From: Parvularcula sp. IMCC14364
Lineage (GTDB): Bacteria; Pseudomonadota; Alphaproteobacteria; Caulobacterales; Parvularculaceae
Assembly: GCF_030758415.1 (NCBI RefSeq)
Contig: NZ_CP132334.1
Location: 2,740,001 to 2,804,000 of the forward strand
Reading direction: 5' to 3'
Length of the DNA: 64,000 nucleotides
The notes under the pieces are model-generated. The model worked only from the letters and a program-made list of their open reading frames with translations. It had not been told where the DNA came from and did not search any database. The position numbers were made by a program, and so were the translations under genes. Numbering within the stretch: position 1 is the stretch's first letter; every line of letters begins with the position of its first letter. Shown one piece after another: positions 27,092-35,183 of this stretch.

Positions 27092-28960
27092 TCAGCTCTG
27101 ACGGGCATCCTCAGGATCATGCTCTGCCACAAGGTGTCCAGGCGCCACTTCGATCAGCTTGGGTCGATATTGCTCCGCATCCGGGTCATCAACAACTTTC
27201 GACTTGAGAAAGCGCAAAGATGCCCGCGTATCCATAGGTGATGGCAGGTCACCCTCAAGCTTGATTCGCGGCTTCGCTTTTTCCACCTTCGGGTCAGGTG
27301 TCGGCACGGCAGAAATAAGCGCACGGGTGTAAGGGTGGCGTGCGTCTTCATAAATCGCATCACGGTCAGCCAGCTCAACAATGCGCCCAAGATAGAGCAC
27401 CATCACCCGGTGAGAAATTTCCCTGACGACGGAAAGATCATGGGAGATGAACAGAAGGGACATGCCAAAGTCTTTCTGCAAGTCGATCAGCAGATCAATA
27501 ATCTCGGCCTGAATTGATACATCCAGCGCACTCACAGCTTCATCGCAAATGACCATCTCCGGCCCGAGGATCATTGCTCTGGCGATGCCCACCCGCTGGT
27601 TCTGACCACCAGACAGCTCATGGGGATAGCGGTTGATCATACTGGCAGGCAGGCCGACCCGTTCCAGCATTTCAGCAACCCGTTTTTCTTTTTCAGCAGC
27701 TGGCATTTGTGGACGGTGCGTCTGCAAGGCTTCCGCCACCGATGCGCCAATGGTGAGGCGTGGGTTGAGTGCTGCCATAGGGTCCTGAAAGACAATCTGG
27801 AAATCCTTGCGCAAACGCCTGATCGCGCTTTTGCTTGCGGAGGTCAGATCCTGCCCCATCCAGATCACTGGCTGATCAGAAGGCTTCTTGCGGATTGGCG
27901 CAAATTGCAAAATCGCCCGCGCCAGCGTTGACTTGCCGCAACCGGACTCCCCCACAATGCCAAGTGTTTCTCCTTTGCGCAGGGTGAAGCTGACGCCATC
28001 AACCGCGCGTAAAGGCTTGGTTTTCGGCAGCAAGCCTGCCCCCGTCTTTACCGGATAATAGACCTTGATCTCATCAACCGTGAGAATGGTGTCACCCTCG
28101 CCCTTGAGCGCCTCGATAGCAGGGCGCCCATGGCGATCCGGCTGATCAAGACGCGGCATCGCATCCAGCAGCATCTTCGTATAATCTTCTTGCGGACGAT
28201 AGAAGATATCTTCCGCTGTGCCCTGCTCGACAAAAGCCCCATGACGCATGACCAGCACGCGATCACACATGCGCGCCACGACGCCCATATCATGCGTAAT
28301 CATGGCGAGGGCCATGTTCCGCTCTTCTTTCAGATCATGCAGAATATCCAGTATCTGCGCTTGTACTGTCACATCCAGCGCTGTTGTCGGTTCATCGGCA
28401 ATGAGAAGGTCAGGGTCACCCAGCAAGGCCATCGCAATCATGACGCGCTGGCGCATGCCACCGGATAATTCGTGCGGATATTGCTTCAGCCGGCGTGCGC
28501 CTTCGGGAATGCGTACCAGTTCCAGCAAGTCCCGGCATTGAGCAAAGGCAGCCTCCCCTCTGATGTTCTTGTGAATGCTCAGAACCTCAGCCATCTGGTC
28601 ACCAATACGCATATGCGGCGTCAGGGAAGTCAGTGGATCCTGGAAAATCATTGAGATACCATCGCCGCGAATATCACGCAGCCTGGACTCCCGCATGGCA
28701 AGCAGGTCTTCGCCGCGATAGAGCGCCTGGCCACCGACTTTACCGTTACCGGCCACAAGCCGGAGCGCCGCAAGACAGGTCTGGCTTTTGCCTGAACCGG
28801 ATTCACCGACAATGCCGATACACTCGCCTGCCTGGACGGCAAAAGTCACGCCTTTTACGGCCTCTACGATCCCGTCAGGTGTCTCGAAATCCACCGTCAG
28901 GTTCTTGATATCCAGTACGGTTTCCGACGGCACAGATGCCAGCGCAGCAGTTTCAGTCAT
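27092..28960 (-). CDS. Double ABC ATPase of the oligopeptide/dipeptide type (OppD-OppF fusion)
   Basis: About 622 residues with two complete ATP-binding domains in one chain, as in YejF-type peptide importers. Domain 1 has Walker [10 protein letters not shown], signature LSGGMRQR and Walker [14 protein letters not shown]. Domain 2 has [17 protein letters not shown] and a Walker B with DEAVSALD (Ala-Val in place of Pro-Thr). Each half is followed by the oligopeptide-type tail ([16 protein letters not shown] and so on). I start at the ATG at 28960, which has GGAGG at good spacing; the frame extends upstream to 29059 without a site. No permease or binding-protein gene is nearby, so its partners lie elsewhere. 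Confidence 0.88.
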   Translation of the reverse strand: MTETAALASVPSETVLDIKNLTVDFETPDGIVEAVKGVTFAVQAGECIGIVGESGSGKSQTCLAALRLVAGNGKVGGQALYRGEDLLAMRESRLRDIRGDGISMIFQDPLTSLTPHMRIGDQMAEVLSIHKNIRGEAAFAQCRDLLELVRIPEGARRLKQYPHELSGGMRQRVMIAMALLGDPDLLIADEPTTALDVTVQAQILDILHDLKEERNMALAMITHDMGVVARMCDRVLVMRHGAFVEQGTAEDIFYRPQEDYTKMLLDAMPRLDQPDRHGRPAIEALKGEGDTILTVDEIKVYYPVKTGAGLLPKTKPLRAVDGVSFTLRKGETLGIVGESGCGKSTLARAILQFAPIRKKPSDQPVIWMGQDLTSASKSAIRRLRKDFQIVFQDPMAALNPRLTIGASVAEALQTHRPQMPAAEKEKRVAEMLERVGLPASMINRYPHELSGGQNQRVGIARAMILGPEMVICDEAVSALDVSIQAEIIDLLIDLQKDFGMSLLFISHDLSVVREISHRVMVLYLGRIVELADRDAIYEDARHPYTRALISAVPTPDPKVEKAKPRIKLEGDLPSPMDTRASLRFLKSKVVDDPDAEQYRPKLIEVAPGHLVAEHDPEDARQS

Positions 28961-29214
28961 AACGCAACCTCCAGCCCTGAAGCATGACGAAGTTGTGACA
29001 AAAAGGGAAGTGCTAAGGCGCGCTGATCTGTCCTGCCTCTTTAACAGGGCGTCAGGCACAGCTCAGGATCATCACATCCATCCCGGCATGATGCCCGGTC
29101 ATGTTTTGATGATGAAGATCAGGAATTGTACAGTGTGCTTTTTTCCTGAGAGCCAGCAGAGAAAGTCTTGTCAAACCGAATACTTTACCTCTGCCAACTC
29201 CCCTGGCGCGCCTG

Positions 29215-30240
29215 TCAGCCGGTTTTTTTCTCTTTCCACTGATCAAATTGTGACCAAACGCCTTCCGCGCCGTGCCAGTCACCTTTTGTGGCACCTTTGG
29301 AATATTCCGTGGCCCGCGCTTCAAAGAAATTCGCGTGCTCCACACCATTGAGAATTTCGGTCAGCCAAGGCAGCGGATGCTTTTCAATACCATAGACTTT
29401 CGGCAGGTCGAGCTGGCCGAGACGCCAGTCGGCAATATAGCGGATATACTGCTTGATATCATCAGGCGTCATACCATCCACAGGGCCCATCTCGAAGGCA
29501 AGATCAATGAACTTGTCCTCAAGGCCGACCACGGTTTTGCAACAATCCACAATATCATCCGCCACCGCCTTGGTGACACATCCGGTCTCCTTAGCGAAAG
29601 CGTGATAGAGCTGAATCATGCCCTCACAATGCAGGCTTTCATCACGGATGGACCAGGTAACGATCTGCCCCATACCTTTCATCTTGTTCTGGCGTGGAAA
29701 ATTCATCAGCATGGCGAAAGAAGCAAAAAGCTGCAGGCCTTCCGTAAAGCCACCAAACATGGCCACAGTGCGGGCGATGTCCGCTTCTGTTTCCACACCG
29801 AATTGCTGCATGTAATTATGTTTATCAGCCATGGCCTCATATTCCATGAAAGCTGAAAACTCACTTTCCGGCATACCGATTGTCTCCAGAAGCAGCGCAT
29901 ACGCCGCAATATGGATTGTTTCGATATTGGAGAACGCCGACAACATCATCTTGATTTCGGTCGGTTTGAAGACACGGGCATACCGCTCCATGTAATTGTC
30001 GTTCACTTCCACATCGCTCTGGGTGAAGAAGCGGAAAATCTGTGTCAGAAGATTGCGCTCCGCATCGGTCAGGGTTGTTGCCCAGTCCTTGCAATCTTCA
30101 CCGAGAGGTACTTCCTCCGGCATCCAGTGCACCTGTTGCTGGCGCTTCCAGAAATCATAAGCCCACGGGTAGCGAAACGGCTTGTAAGAATGGGATGGTG
30201 TCATCAATCCCGGCAACTGGATAGCGGATGCGTCTGGCAT
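29215..30240 (-). CDS. nrdB: Class I ribonucleotide reductase, small subunit (NrdB)
   Basis: The beta subunit that holds the diiron-tyrosyl radical and activates NrdA. The 341 residues have the ligand set: QSDVEVNDNY (Asp), FSNIETIHIAAY (Glu, His and radical Tyr four residues after the His), and RDESLHCEG (Glu and His). GVEHANFFEARATEYSKG is near the C-terminus, which ends in a flexible tail. The presence of the radical Tyr argues for class Ia. nrdA is not in the window. GAGAGGA lies ahead of the ATG. The 256-base upstream gap holds GATTC at 30288 and an inverted repeat CCACATA/TATGTGG (30320-30326, 30362-30368); I saw no clear NrdR box. Confidence 0.95.
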   Translation of the reverse strand: MPDASAIQLPGLMTPSHSYKPFRYPWAYDFWKRQQQVHWMPEEVPLGEDCKDWATTLTDAERNLLTQIFRFFTQSDVEVNDNYMERYARVFKPTEIKMMLSAFSNIETIHIAAYALLLETIGMPESEFSAFMEYEAMADKHNYMQQFGVETEADIARTVAMFGGFTEGLQLFASFAMLMNFPRQNKMKGMGQIVTWSIRDESLHCEGMIQLYHAFAKETGCVTKAVADDIVDCCKTVVGLEDKFIDLAFEMGPVDGMTPDDIKQYIRYIADWRLGQLDLPKVYGIEKHPLPWLTEILNGVEHANFFEARATEYSKGATKGDWHGAEGVWSQFDQWKEKKTG

Positions 30241-30430
30241 GTCGGTCCTCTCTCAACTCATGTGCTTTGACAGCCAATAGTGTGTGATTCGCAGGCGTGA
30301 AAAAGCCAGCAAAGCGTTTCCACATACCATATATTATGCTGAGACAGCAGTAATGCCGCAATATGTGGATGGTTTCGCGAGCGGAAACACCTCAGCACCC
30401 CGGCAGAAGCAAAATGCATGTTTAAGAACC

Positions 30431-30460
30431 TTGACTTAATGTAAAATATTTTATACATTA
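30431..30460 (+). promoter_or_regulatory. Promoter with a 7+7 dyad before the membrane-protein/XRE module
   Basis: TTGACT at 30431-30436 and TACATT at 30454-30459 (17-base spacer) make a promoter. Overlapping it is the inverted repeat TAATGTA-N10-TACATTA (30437-30460), symmetric and AT-rich, which covers the spacer and -10. It is the natural operator for the small XRE regulator encoded second in the module. Confidence 0.5.
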
Positions 30461-30496
30461 TGTTAGAGATAACAAACATCATGGAGATTTTGCAGT

Positions 30497-30895
30497 ATGC
30501 CCTTTCAGGAAAAAAGCGCTTGGGTTCTGACTCTGGTCACATTGGCAGTCGGCTTTATTTATGGCGGTTATCTTATGCAGGCAGAGGGCCTCGCAACGCC
30601 CGGCCTGATGCTGCCGATGATCATTCTGTTCATCATGCTCACAACAGTCTTTCACATCATTGTGGCCATCATCAATCCCAAGTCAGCCGATACTATAGAT
30701 GAGCGTGACCGGAACATCGAACGCAAAGGCGGAGAAGCCGGTGGTTTCGTGCTTGGCGGCTTTGTACTGGTGATCATGGCACTGGCGATGATCAATGGTG
30801 AGTGGCTGATCGCTAATCTTGCCTTTATCGGTATGCTCACTTCAGAACTGGTCAAGGCCTTGTGGCAGGTCACTTTATATCGCCTGAGTGCGTGA
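30497..30895 (+). CDS. Small membrane protein, DUF2178-like
   Basis: A 132-residue protein with four membrane helices (LTLVTLAVGFIYGGYLM, LMLPMIILFIMLTTVFHIIVAII, FVLGGFVLVIMALAMI and LIANLAFIGMLTSELVKALW). Between helices 2 and 3 is the charged loop DTIDERDRNIERKG, the E-R-D-x-x-I-x-x-R motif seen in DUF2178-type proteins found beside small XRE regulators. Function unknown. It is directly followed by, and possibly overlaps, the XRE gene, so the two are co-transcribed. Confidence 0.7.
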   Translation: MPFQEKSAWVLTLVTLAVGFIYGGYLMQAEGLATPGLMLPMIILFIMLTTVFHIIVAIINPKSADTIDERDRNIERKGGEAGGFVLGGFVLVIMALAMINGEWLIANLAFIGMLTSELVKALWQVTLYRLSA

Positions 30896-30905
30896 GGGCA
30901 CGTTC

Positions 30906-31124
30906 TTGGCAAACCTACCAATCAGCAATCAGATTCGTCGGCTTCGCTTCGAAGCTGACGAAATGACGCAAGGGGATTTGGCCGAACGGATCGGTATGAC
31001 CCGGCAGACCGTCGCCTCTATCGAGAAGGGAAAATATTCTCCCAGTCTGGAGGTGGCTTTCAAAATTGCAGAGGTGTTTGGCGTTCCTCTGACCGAGGTG
31101 TTCCAGTATAAGCGGGACGCATGA
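30906..31124 (+). CDS. Small XRE-family transcriptional regulator
   Basis: About 72 residues, nearly all a helix-turn-helix: ISNQIRRLRFEADEMTQGDL, then GMTRQTVASIEKGKYSPSLE with the recognition helix, and AFKIAEVFGVPLTEVFQY. I use a TTG at 30906 with GAGGG seven bases upstream; a GTG at 30888 would overlap the previous gene. It sits in an operon with the membrane protein at 30497, the classic pair of regulator and small membrane partner. The dyad at 30437-30460 is its likely operator. Confidence 0.85.
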   Translation: MANLPISNQIRRLRFEADEMTQGDLAERIGMTRQTVASIEKGKYSPSLEVAFKIAEVFGVPLTEVFQYKRDA

Positions 31125-31165
31125 GCCGGTTTGTGGTTTGAGACTTCCCCTGCTATGAAACTCAT

Positions 31166-31546
31166 ATGAAATTGACGCTACCCGCAGGAATGAAACAGAT
31201 GAAACAACTCTTCGCACTCATTATCGCCTCTATTGGCCTCTTGTTCGTCGGACCTGCTCTGGCAGAGGAAGCCGAAAGTCGTCCTGCTGCAGAGATCGTC
31301 AGTGCTGAGCCAGACAAAGAGGGCCGTATCATTCAGGCGACTGTGGATGGTATGCATTGCGAGAATTGCGCCGACTCTATCTCCAAGGTTATCCTGCGCG
31401 AAGAAGCCGTGGAAACTGTTGAGGTCAGTGTCGAGGCGAAAGTCGTCACCATCACCGTCAAAGAAGGCATGAGCCTTTCTGACGAAGTTGTTGAAAAGGC
31501 AATCTTTTGGGCCGGTTACGACATCTCCGAAATTACACGCGCCTGA
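31166..31546 (+). CDS. Exported heavy-metal-associated (HMA) domain protein 1
   Basis: A 126-residue MerP/CopZ-like protein. A signal peptide (KQLFALIIASIGLLFVGPALA) ends at about residue 33, so the protein is periplasmic. After a spacer with SRPAAEIVSAEPDKEG the HMA domain begins at IIQATVDGMHCENCADSI with the metal motif GMHCENC, and ends VEKAIFWAGYDISEI. The CxxC is typical of copper or mercury carriers. It begins 41 bases after the XRE gene. A paralogue with the same layout lies at 32689; about three quarters of the mature residues agree by my manual alignment. The true start may be Met9 or Met12. Confidence 0.82.
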   Translation: MKLTLPAGMKQMKQLFALIIASIGLLFVGPALAEEAESRPAAEIVSAEPDKEGRIIQATVDGMHCENCADSISKVILREEAVETVEVSVEAKVVTITVKEGMSLSDEVVEKAIFWAGYDISEITRA

Positions 31547-31621
31547 TGGCAAAACTCTCCATCAAGGCAGATAATTGAAAAAATTTGCGTCACTCTGTGA
31601 GGGAGTGCTAATCAAATACCG

Positions 31622-31960
31622 ATGAAAGTAATCCTGATCTTCACCAGTCTGCTATGGATGCTGAGCATGAATGTCTCAGCAGCAGACATTCATGCATTCT
31701 TCAGCTGCGGTGATATGACGGAAGCGACGATGGTCGCAGATATGCCTGACTCAGGCGATCATGAGGAAGATTGCGGTGATAATTGCTGCGGCAGTGCCTG
31801 CTTGTGCAAGGCATCTGGCAGCAACCTGTCGCTCCTGCCCCACCAGTCAGATAACTCTTTCAGACATACTTTTTTCAGTGCAAAGTTTTCCGGGCAGCTT
31901 GATAATTTTATTAGCGCCCTCCACCTGCTTGCAGATCCACCACCGCGACCTTTTTCCTGA
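31622..31960 (+). CDS. Small secreted Cys-rich protein of the metal cassette
   Basis: A 112-residue protein with an N-terminal signal (VILIFTSLLWMLSMNVSAAD). The mature part has a cluster of cysteines and acidic residues: SCGDM, then DHEEDCGDNCCGSACLCKAS. The end reads LLADPPPRPFS. The pattern resembles small His/Cys-rich exported copper-associated peptides (CopL or DUF2946 type), but I cannot confirm membership. It lies between the two HMA genes and ahead of the barrel gene, so a metal-binding or sensing role is inferred only. No strong ribosome site is visible. Confidence 0.6.
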   Translation: MKVILIFTSLLWMLSMNVSAADIHAFFSCGDMTEATMVADMPDSGDHEEDCGDNCCGSACLCKASGSNLSLLPHQSDNSFRHTFFSAKFSGQLDNFISALHLLADPPPRPFS

Positions 31961-32003
31961 CCTGACTTCAGATACTCAGTAACAGGAACAAGGAACTAAC
32001 TTC

Positions 32004-32669
32004 ATGAAAAAATTATGTGCTGTCGCCCTTGCCGGGTTGATGGCGTTTCAGGCCGCCCCTGCCGGGGCGCGCCCGGTGTCCTACCCGCAAGGTTGGACCT
32101 TCATGCAGATGAATGAGGCCGACGCCAACTGGCTACATCTGCATTATACGACAGACCCGAGAACCTCTATCGGTCTGAAGATCGAGAACCAGGGCTATGG
32201 GGATCACATCTTCGTCGGCGGACAATACAACCGCCTGCTCAAGCGCTGGAATGCACCATCTTCGCAAGCCAATACCTATCTCAAACTGGGGCTTGGCGTT
32301 GCTGACGGCGACTTCAACCAGAACCAGAACCAGAACATCACAAAAGCTGCTGGCTTTGTGCGCTTTGCAGCTGACTGGGAAACGCGGCGCTGGTTCACGT
32401 CAGCAGACATGAATGTCTATGCCCGGGAAGGCAAAACCATGACTGCCCAGAAAGCCCGCCTTGGTGTCGCGCCCTATGTGGCAGATTTCGGGGCACTACA
32501 TACTTGGCTCATGGTCGAGGGTCGATGGACGCAGAACCGTGACGCCGATCAGGGCGAAGATGCCTTCACCATCACGCCATTAGTGCGTATTTTCAAAGGC
32601 AGCACCCTTCTGGAAGCAGGCTATTCTTCAAACAATGAGCCACTTTTCAATTTTGTCTATCGCTTTTAA
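32004..32669 (+). CDS. Outer-membrane beta-barrel-like protein of the metal cassette
   Basis: A 221-residue protein with a signal peptide (KKLCAVALAGLMAFQAAPAGARP). The mature part alternates polar and aromatic residues as in short barrels: THLHYTTDPRTSIGLKIENQ-type strands, then TYLKLGLGVADG, AGFVRFAADWETRRWF and LLEAGYSSNNEPLFNFVYRF. It ends in Phe, the usual BAM-recognised terminus. An N-Q repeat (NQNQNQN, about residue 108) forms a loop. I do not know the family. It sits between the Cys-rich gene and HMA protein 2 in one direction, with short gaps, suggesting export or uptake of the same metal. Confidence 0.65.
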   Translation: MKKLCAVALAGLMAFQAAPAGARPVSYPQGWTFMQMNEADANWLHLHYTTDPRTSIGLKIENQGYGDHIFVGGQYNRLLKRWNAPSSQANTYLKLGLGVADGDFNQNQNQNITKAAGFVRFAADWETRRWFTSADMNVYAREGKTMTAQKARLGVAPYVADFGALHTWLMVEGRWTQNRDADQGEDAFTITPLVRIFKGSTLLEAGYSSNNEPLFNFVYRF

Positions 32670-32688
32670 TGCATAAGGAGCATTTAAG

Positions 32689-33045
32689 ATGAGAAATCTT
32701 TTTACTTTTGTACTTTCTACTATAGCTGCAACCGCTTTGGTAGCAGCCTCGCCCGCATTGTCTGAAGAGGTGGAAAGCCGCCCGGCTGCCGAAATTGTCA
32801 GTGCAGAACCTGACAAGGAAGGTCGTATCATTCAGGCAACCGTTGACGGCATGGTGTGCGATTTCTGTGCGCAGTCTTTGACCAAGGTCCTGATGCGCGA
32901 GGACGCTGTCGAAAGTGTTCAGATCAGTCTGGAAGCACAGTTTGTCACCATCACCGTCAAGGATGGCATGTCCCTTTCTGACGAAGCGGTCGAAAAAGCG
33001 ATCTACTGGGCGGGCTATGATCTAACGCAGATCACAAGAGCCTGA
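32689..33045 (+). CDS. Exported heavy-metal-associated (HMA) domain protein 2
   Basis: Paralogue of the protein at 31166 with 118 residues. A signal peptide (LFTFVLSTIAATALVAASPALS) is followed by the same spacer, SRPAAEIVSAEPDKEGR, and the HMA domain with GMVCDFC instead of GMHCENC; the end is AIYWAGYDLTQITRA. The proteins agree at about three quarters of mature positions, yet their DNA has many synonymous differences, so the copy is old and both are under selection. AAGGAG precedes the ATG by nine bases. It closes the cassette; a strong hairpin follows at 33072. Confidence 0.82.
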   Translation: MRNLFTFVLSTIAATALVAASPALSEEVESRPAAEIVSAEPDKEGRIIQATVDGMVCDFCAQSLTKVLMREDAVESVQISLEAQFVTITVKDGMSLSDEAVEKAIYWAGYDLTQITRA

Positions 33046-33071
33046 TACTAATTCTCTATACTGACTTAATT

Positions 33072-33103
33072 ACTGCATCGCCAGATTATAATGGCGATGC
33101 AGT
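33072..33103. terminator. 12-base-pair hairpin after the metal cassette
   Basis: ACTGCATCGCCA (33072-33083) and TGGCGATGCAGT (33092-33103) pair perfectly around an eight-base loop. There is no T run on either side, so it may be a rho-assisted terminator, an mRNA-stabilising structure or an integration scar rather than a classical terminator. Confidence 0.45.
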
Positions 33104-33363
33104 TCTGTCAGCGCCGACTCAAAACGCGCCTCGTTATATCGTGATTATTGCGATTGAGGGCGTGCTTGCTCTTTTGGTCATTCCCAAGACACATCTGCTG
33201 GAGCCGGTACAAAGGTAAAATCCTGGATGCGAGTACGCCTTGGTGCAAGCCGCATTGTCATAACGACAAAAACGTGGCCGGGCCGAACAAGTCAAACCTT
33301 GAATGTTGCTGCTTTTGCACAGCACGCTGACGCCATGATAATAATCCTGAAAAAGATTGGCCC
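33104..33363. other. Gap with no confident gene; possible transporter fragment
   Basis: In frame on the plus strand, 33138-33218 reads IVIIAIEGVLALLVIPKTHL and a short tail before TAA, a pattern like the C-terminal end of a membrane transporter, without any upstream gene. The rest has no frame with family features; several short frames on both strands run through it. It may be a remnant left by a deletion between the metal cassette and the signal peptidase gene. Confidence 0.25.
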
Positions 33364-34095
33364 CTAGTGAATCGGCGAGACGAAGCGCCTCGGGGCACAT
33401 TCAAGTCCCTCTTCCTTTGTGCATCCATGCGTTGAGGCAAAAATCATTTCTGCTCGTCCGATCAGGTGTTCCACTGGCACGAAACCAAGACCGGACATGA
33501 AGCGACTATCCGCTGAATTGTCGCGGTTGTCGCCCATCATGAAAACATGCCCCTCTGGCACGAAATATGGCCCTGCAGAATCGCCGCGCCATGTGTCGCT
33601 GCGTTCAATGATTGTATGGCGCATCCCCTCAGGCAATATCTCAGCATACTGCCGGACACGCACAACACTGCCTTTATGCTCCCGATACGCATAAGCGCGC
33701 ACAGGATTGCGTTCAACAGCTCCGCCATTCACATGCAAGACACCATCAATGACGGAAATTTCGTCGCCTGGCAAACCTATGACACGCTTGATCATCACAA
33801 TGTCATCCTGCGTGTGCTTGAAAACTGCCACATCGCCCCGTTCTGGTAAATTGCCGAGCAGGCGGATGTTGGTATCAGGCAATTTTGAAAAAAACGGAAA
33901 CCACACGGAGTGCTTGGAATAACCGTAAGGCCATTTGCTGACAATGATACGATCACCAACTTCCAGTGTTGGTACCATGCTTTCAGATGGGATGTGGTAT
34001 GACGCAAAAGCGACAGAGCGGAACAGCCCAAAGCAGATCAGAAATACAACGAAAAACTGAACATCCCCGCGATATTTTTTCCAGAGTTTGAGCAC
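33364..34095 (-). CDS. lepB: Signal peptidase I (S26)
   Basis: Removes signal peptides from exported proteins. The catalytic Ser is in PSESMVPTLEVGD and the catalytic Lys in MIKRVIGLPGD; VFMMGDNRDNSADSR is the conserved box, and the N-terminal helix QFFVVFLICFGLF anchors it. I use a GTG at 34095 with AAGGGA seven bases upstream, giving about 243 residues, the usual size; the frame can be extended to an ATG at 34242 but those residues do not look like a leader. No rnc/era neighbours, the usual lepB context, are present, so it may be a second copy serving exported proteins nearby. No link is proven. Confidence 0.85.
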   Translation of the reverse strand: MLKLWKKYRGDVQFFVVFLICFGLFRSVAFASYHIPSESMVPTLEVGDRIIVSKWPYGYSKHSVWFPFFSKLPDTNIRLLGNLPERGDVAVFKHTQDDIVMIKRVIGLPGDEISVIDGVLHVNGGAVERNPVRAYAYREHKGSVVRVRQYAEILPEGMRHTIIERSDTWRGDSAGPYFVPEGHVFMMGDNRDNSADSRFMSGLGFVPVEHLIGRAEMIFASTHGCTKEEGLECAPRRFVSPIH

Positions 34096-34411
34096 AGAAC
34101 GATCCCTTGAATACCCCGACGAACATGCCGCGAAAATGGGTCGCCCGCTACTGAAAATTTGGTAGGGCCAATATAAAAAGCCAGCAACCCGGCGCATGTA
34201 AAAGGGGAGAGAGAGTAGCGCCGTCATTGCTGGCTGCATCACAAGATGAGTGATGAATAAGTCTTGATTATTCTGATCAATCTTTATCAGAAAATATATT
34301 TAGATAAATGTTTCGTGTGCGTTCATTAGTGCCTCCTTGAAACGACAATACTTATGCAATCAACTTACAGCCCTGATATAATTGCTAGTAGCAACCATTC
34401 AAGTCTGCCCA

Positions 34412-34427
34412 TGTGACGCAGGTCACA
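34412..34427. promoter_or_regulatory. CRP/FNR-type palindrome TGTGA-N6-TCACA
   Basis: A perfect CRP-type site with six-base spacer. It lies between the 3' end of the membrane-protein gene (34451) and the signal peptidase gene, so it would act on the minus-strand signal peptidase promoter, though 317 bases from the chosen start. Another dyad, TTGAT-N7-ATCAA (34264-34280), is in the same 355-base stretch, which otherwise is AT-rich and shows no gene. Confidence 0.4.
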
Positions 34428-34450
34428 GGTTCATGTGATTGAAGAAGCCC

Positions 34451-35107
34451 TTAGCCGTTGTCTCGCGTGGCATCAGTCAGGGCGGCGGCCCCTGCGAGCA
34501 AAAGGTAGGAAAGCAGGGCCATTGGGGCCATTGCCAGAATGTCCATCGGCGGCGGGGCGAGGTGATTATAAGCTTGCAGCAGTAACAGAAAGCCAAACAG
34601 CAACCAGGGTGAAAAGCGACCGAGCAGCGATTTCGGGCTTGTTGCACGCAGGTAAAGCCACAATCCGAGAAGCAGCAATCCAACCTCCACGACCTGCGAC
34701 CAGAGCAAACTTTCCCACAAACCAAATCCGACTTTCGGACCATCAATTAAAAGGGGCAGGTCTCGTGTATGCACGACAAGATCCGTTAGCCAATGGGAGC
34801 CAATAGCAAGTGCGATTATCACGGCACCGAGGAGGCCTGCGCCGGGTCGCACGAAACGATAGAAAAGAAAGCCTGCCAGCATCCAGACGAGCGTTGCCAC
34901 AAGACTGTGGGTATAGGGCATGTGATAAAGGTCTAGGTGACTTGCCTCAAGAAAACCCGGCACGATACGCGCCTGTTCAATCCCCACCATGATGAAGATA
35001 GCCCAGAAAACATCCACAATCTGTACAGCCAAAAACAGGTGCCAGAGTTTAACCGACTTCGCGACAGCCTTTCCGGCAAGGGCCGGCCCGTAATGACCAA
35101 CGAACAT
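34451..35107 (-). CDS. Membrane protein resembling membrane-bound metal-dependent hydrolases (DUF457/YdjM-like)
   Basis: A 218-residue integral membrane protein starting MFVGHYGPALAGKAVA, a common opening of DUF457-type membrane proteins annotated as metal-dependent hydrolases. Histidines and acids placed near helix ends (LYHMPYTHSLVATL, GSHWLTDLVVHTRD) could bind a metal. About six helices. The usual DUF457 H-x-x-x-D pattern is present only in part, so catalysis is not assured. It is upstream of the signal peptidase gene on the same strand and downstream of nothing obvious. Function unknown. Confidence 0.6.
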   Translation of the reverse strand: MFVGHYGPALAGKAVAKSVKLWHLFLAVQIVDVFWAIFIMVGIEQARIVPGFLEASHLDLYHMPYTHSLVATLVWMLAGFLFYRFVRPGAGLLGAVIIALAIGSHWLTDLVVHTRDLPLLIDGPKVGFGLWESLLWSQVVEVGLLLLGLWLYLRATSPKSLLGRFSPWLLFGFLLLLQAYNHLAPPPMDILAMAPMALLSYLLLAGAAALTDATRDNG

Positions 35108-35183
35108 ATCTGCCTCCTGTTTCCTTAGAGAAGAGATTACTCCTGCTGAAAGGCAAGGAGCAATGAATACCCCAGCATAACAC

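Noticed and set aside
30241-30496. NrdR boxes before nrdB
   Set aside because: Only partial similarity (CACACTATTGGC, CCACATACCATATAT); no pair with proper spacing.
33134-33400. Minus-strand ORF rich in Cys across the signal-peptidase 3' gap
   Set aside because: It overlaps the end of the signal peptidase gene in another frame and shows no family pattern.
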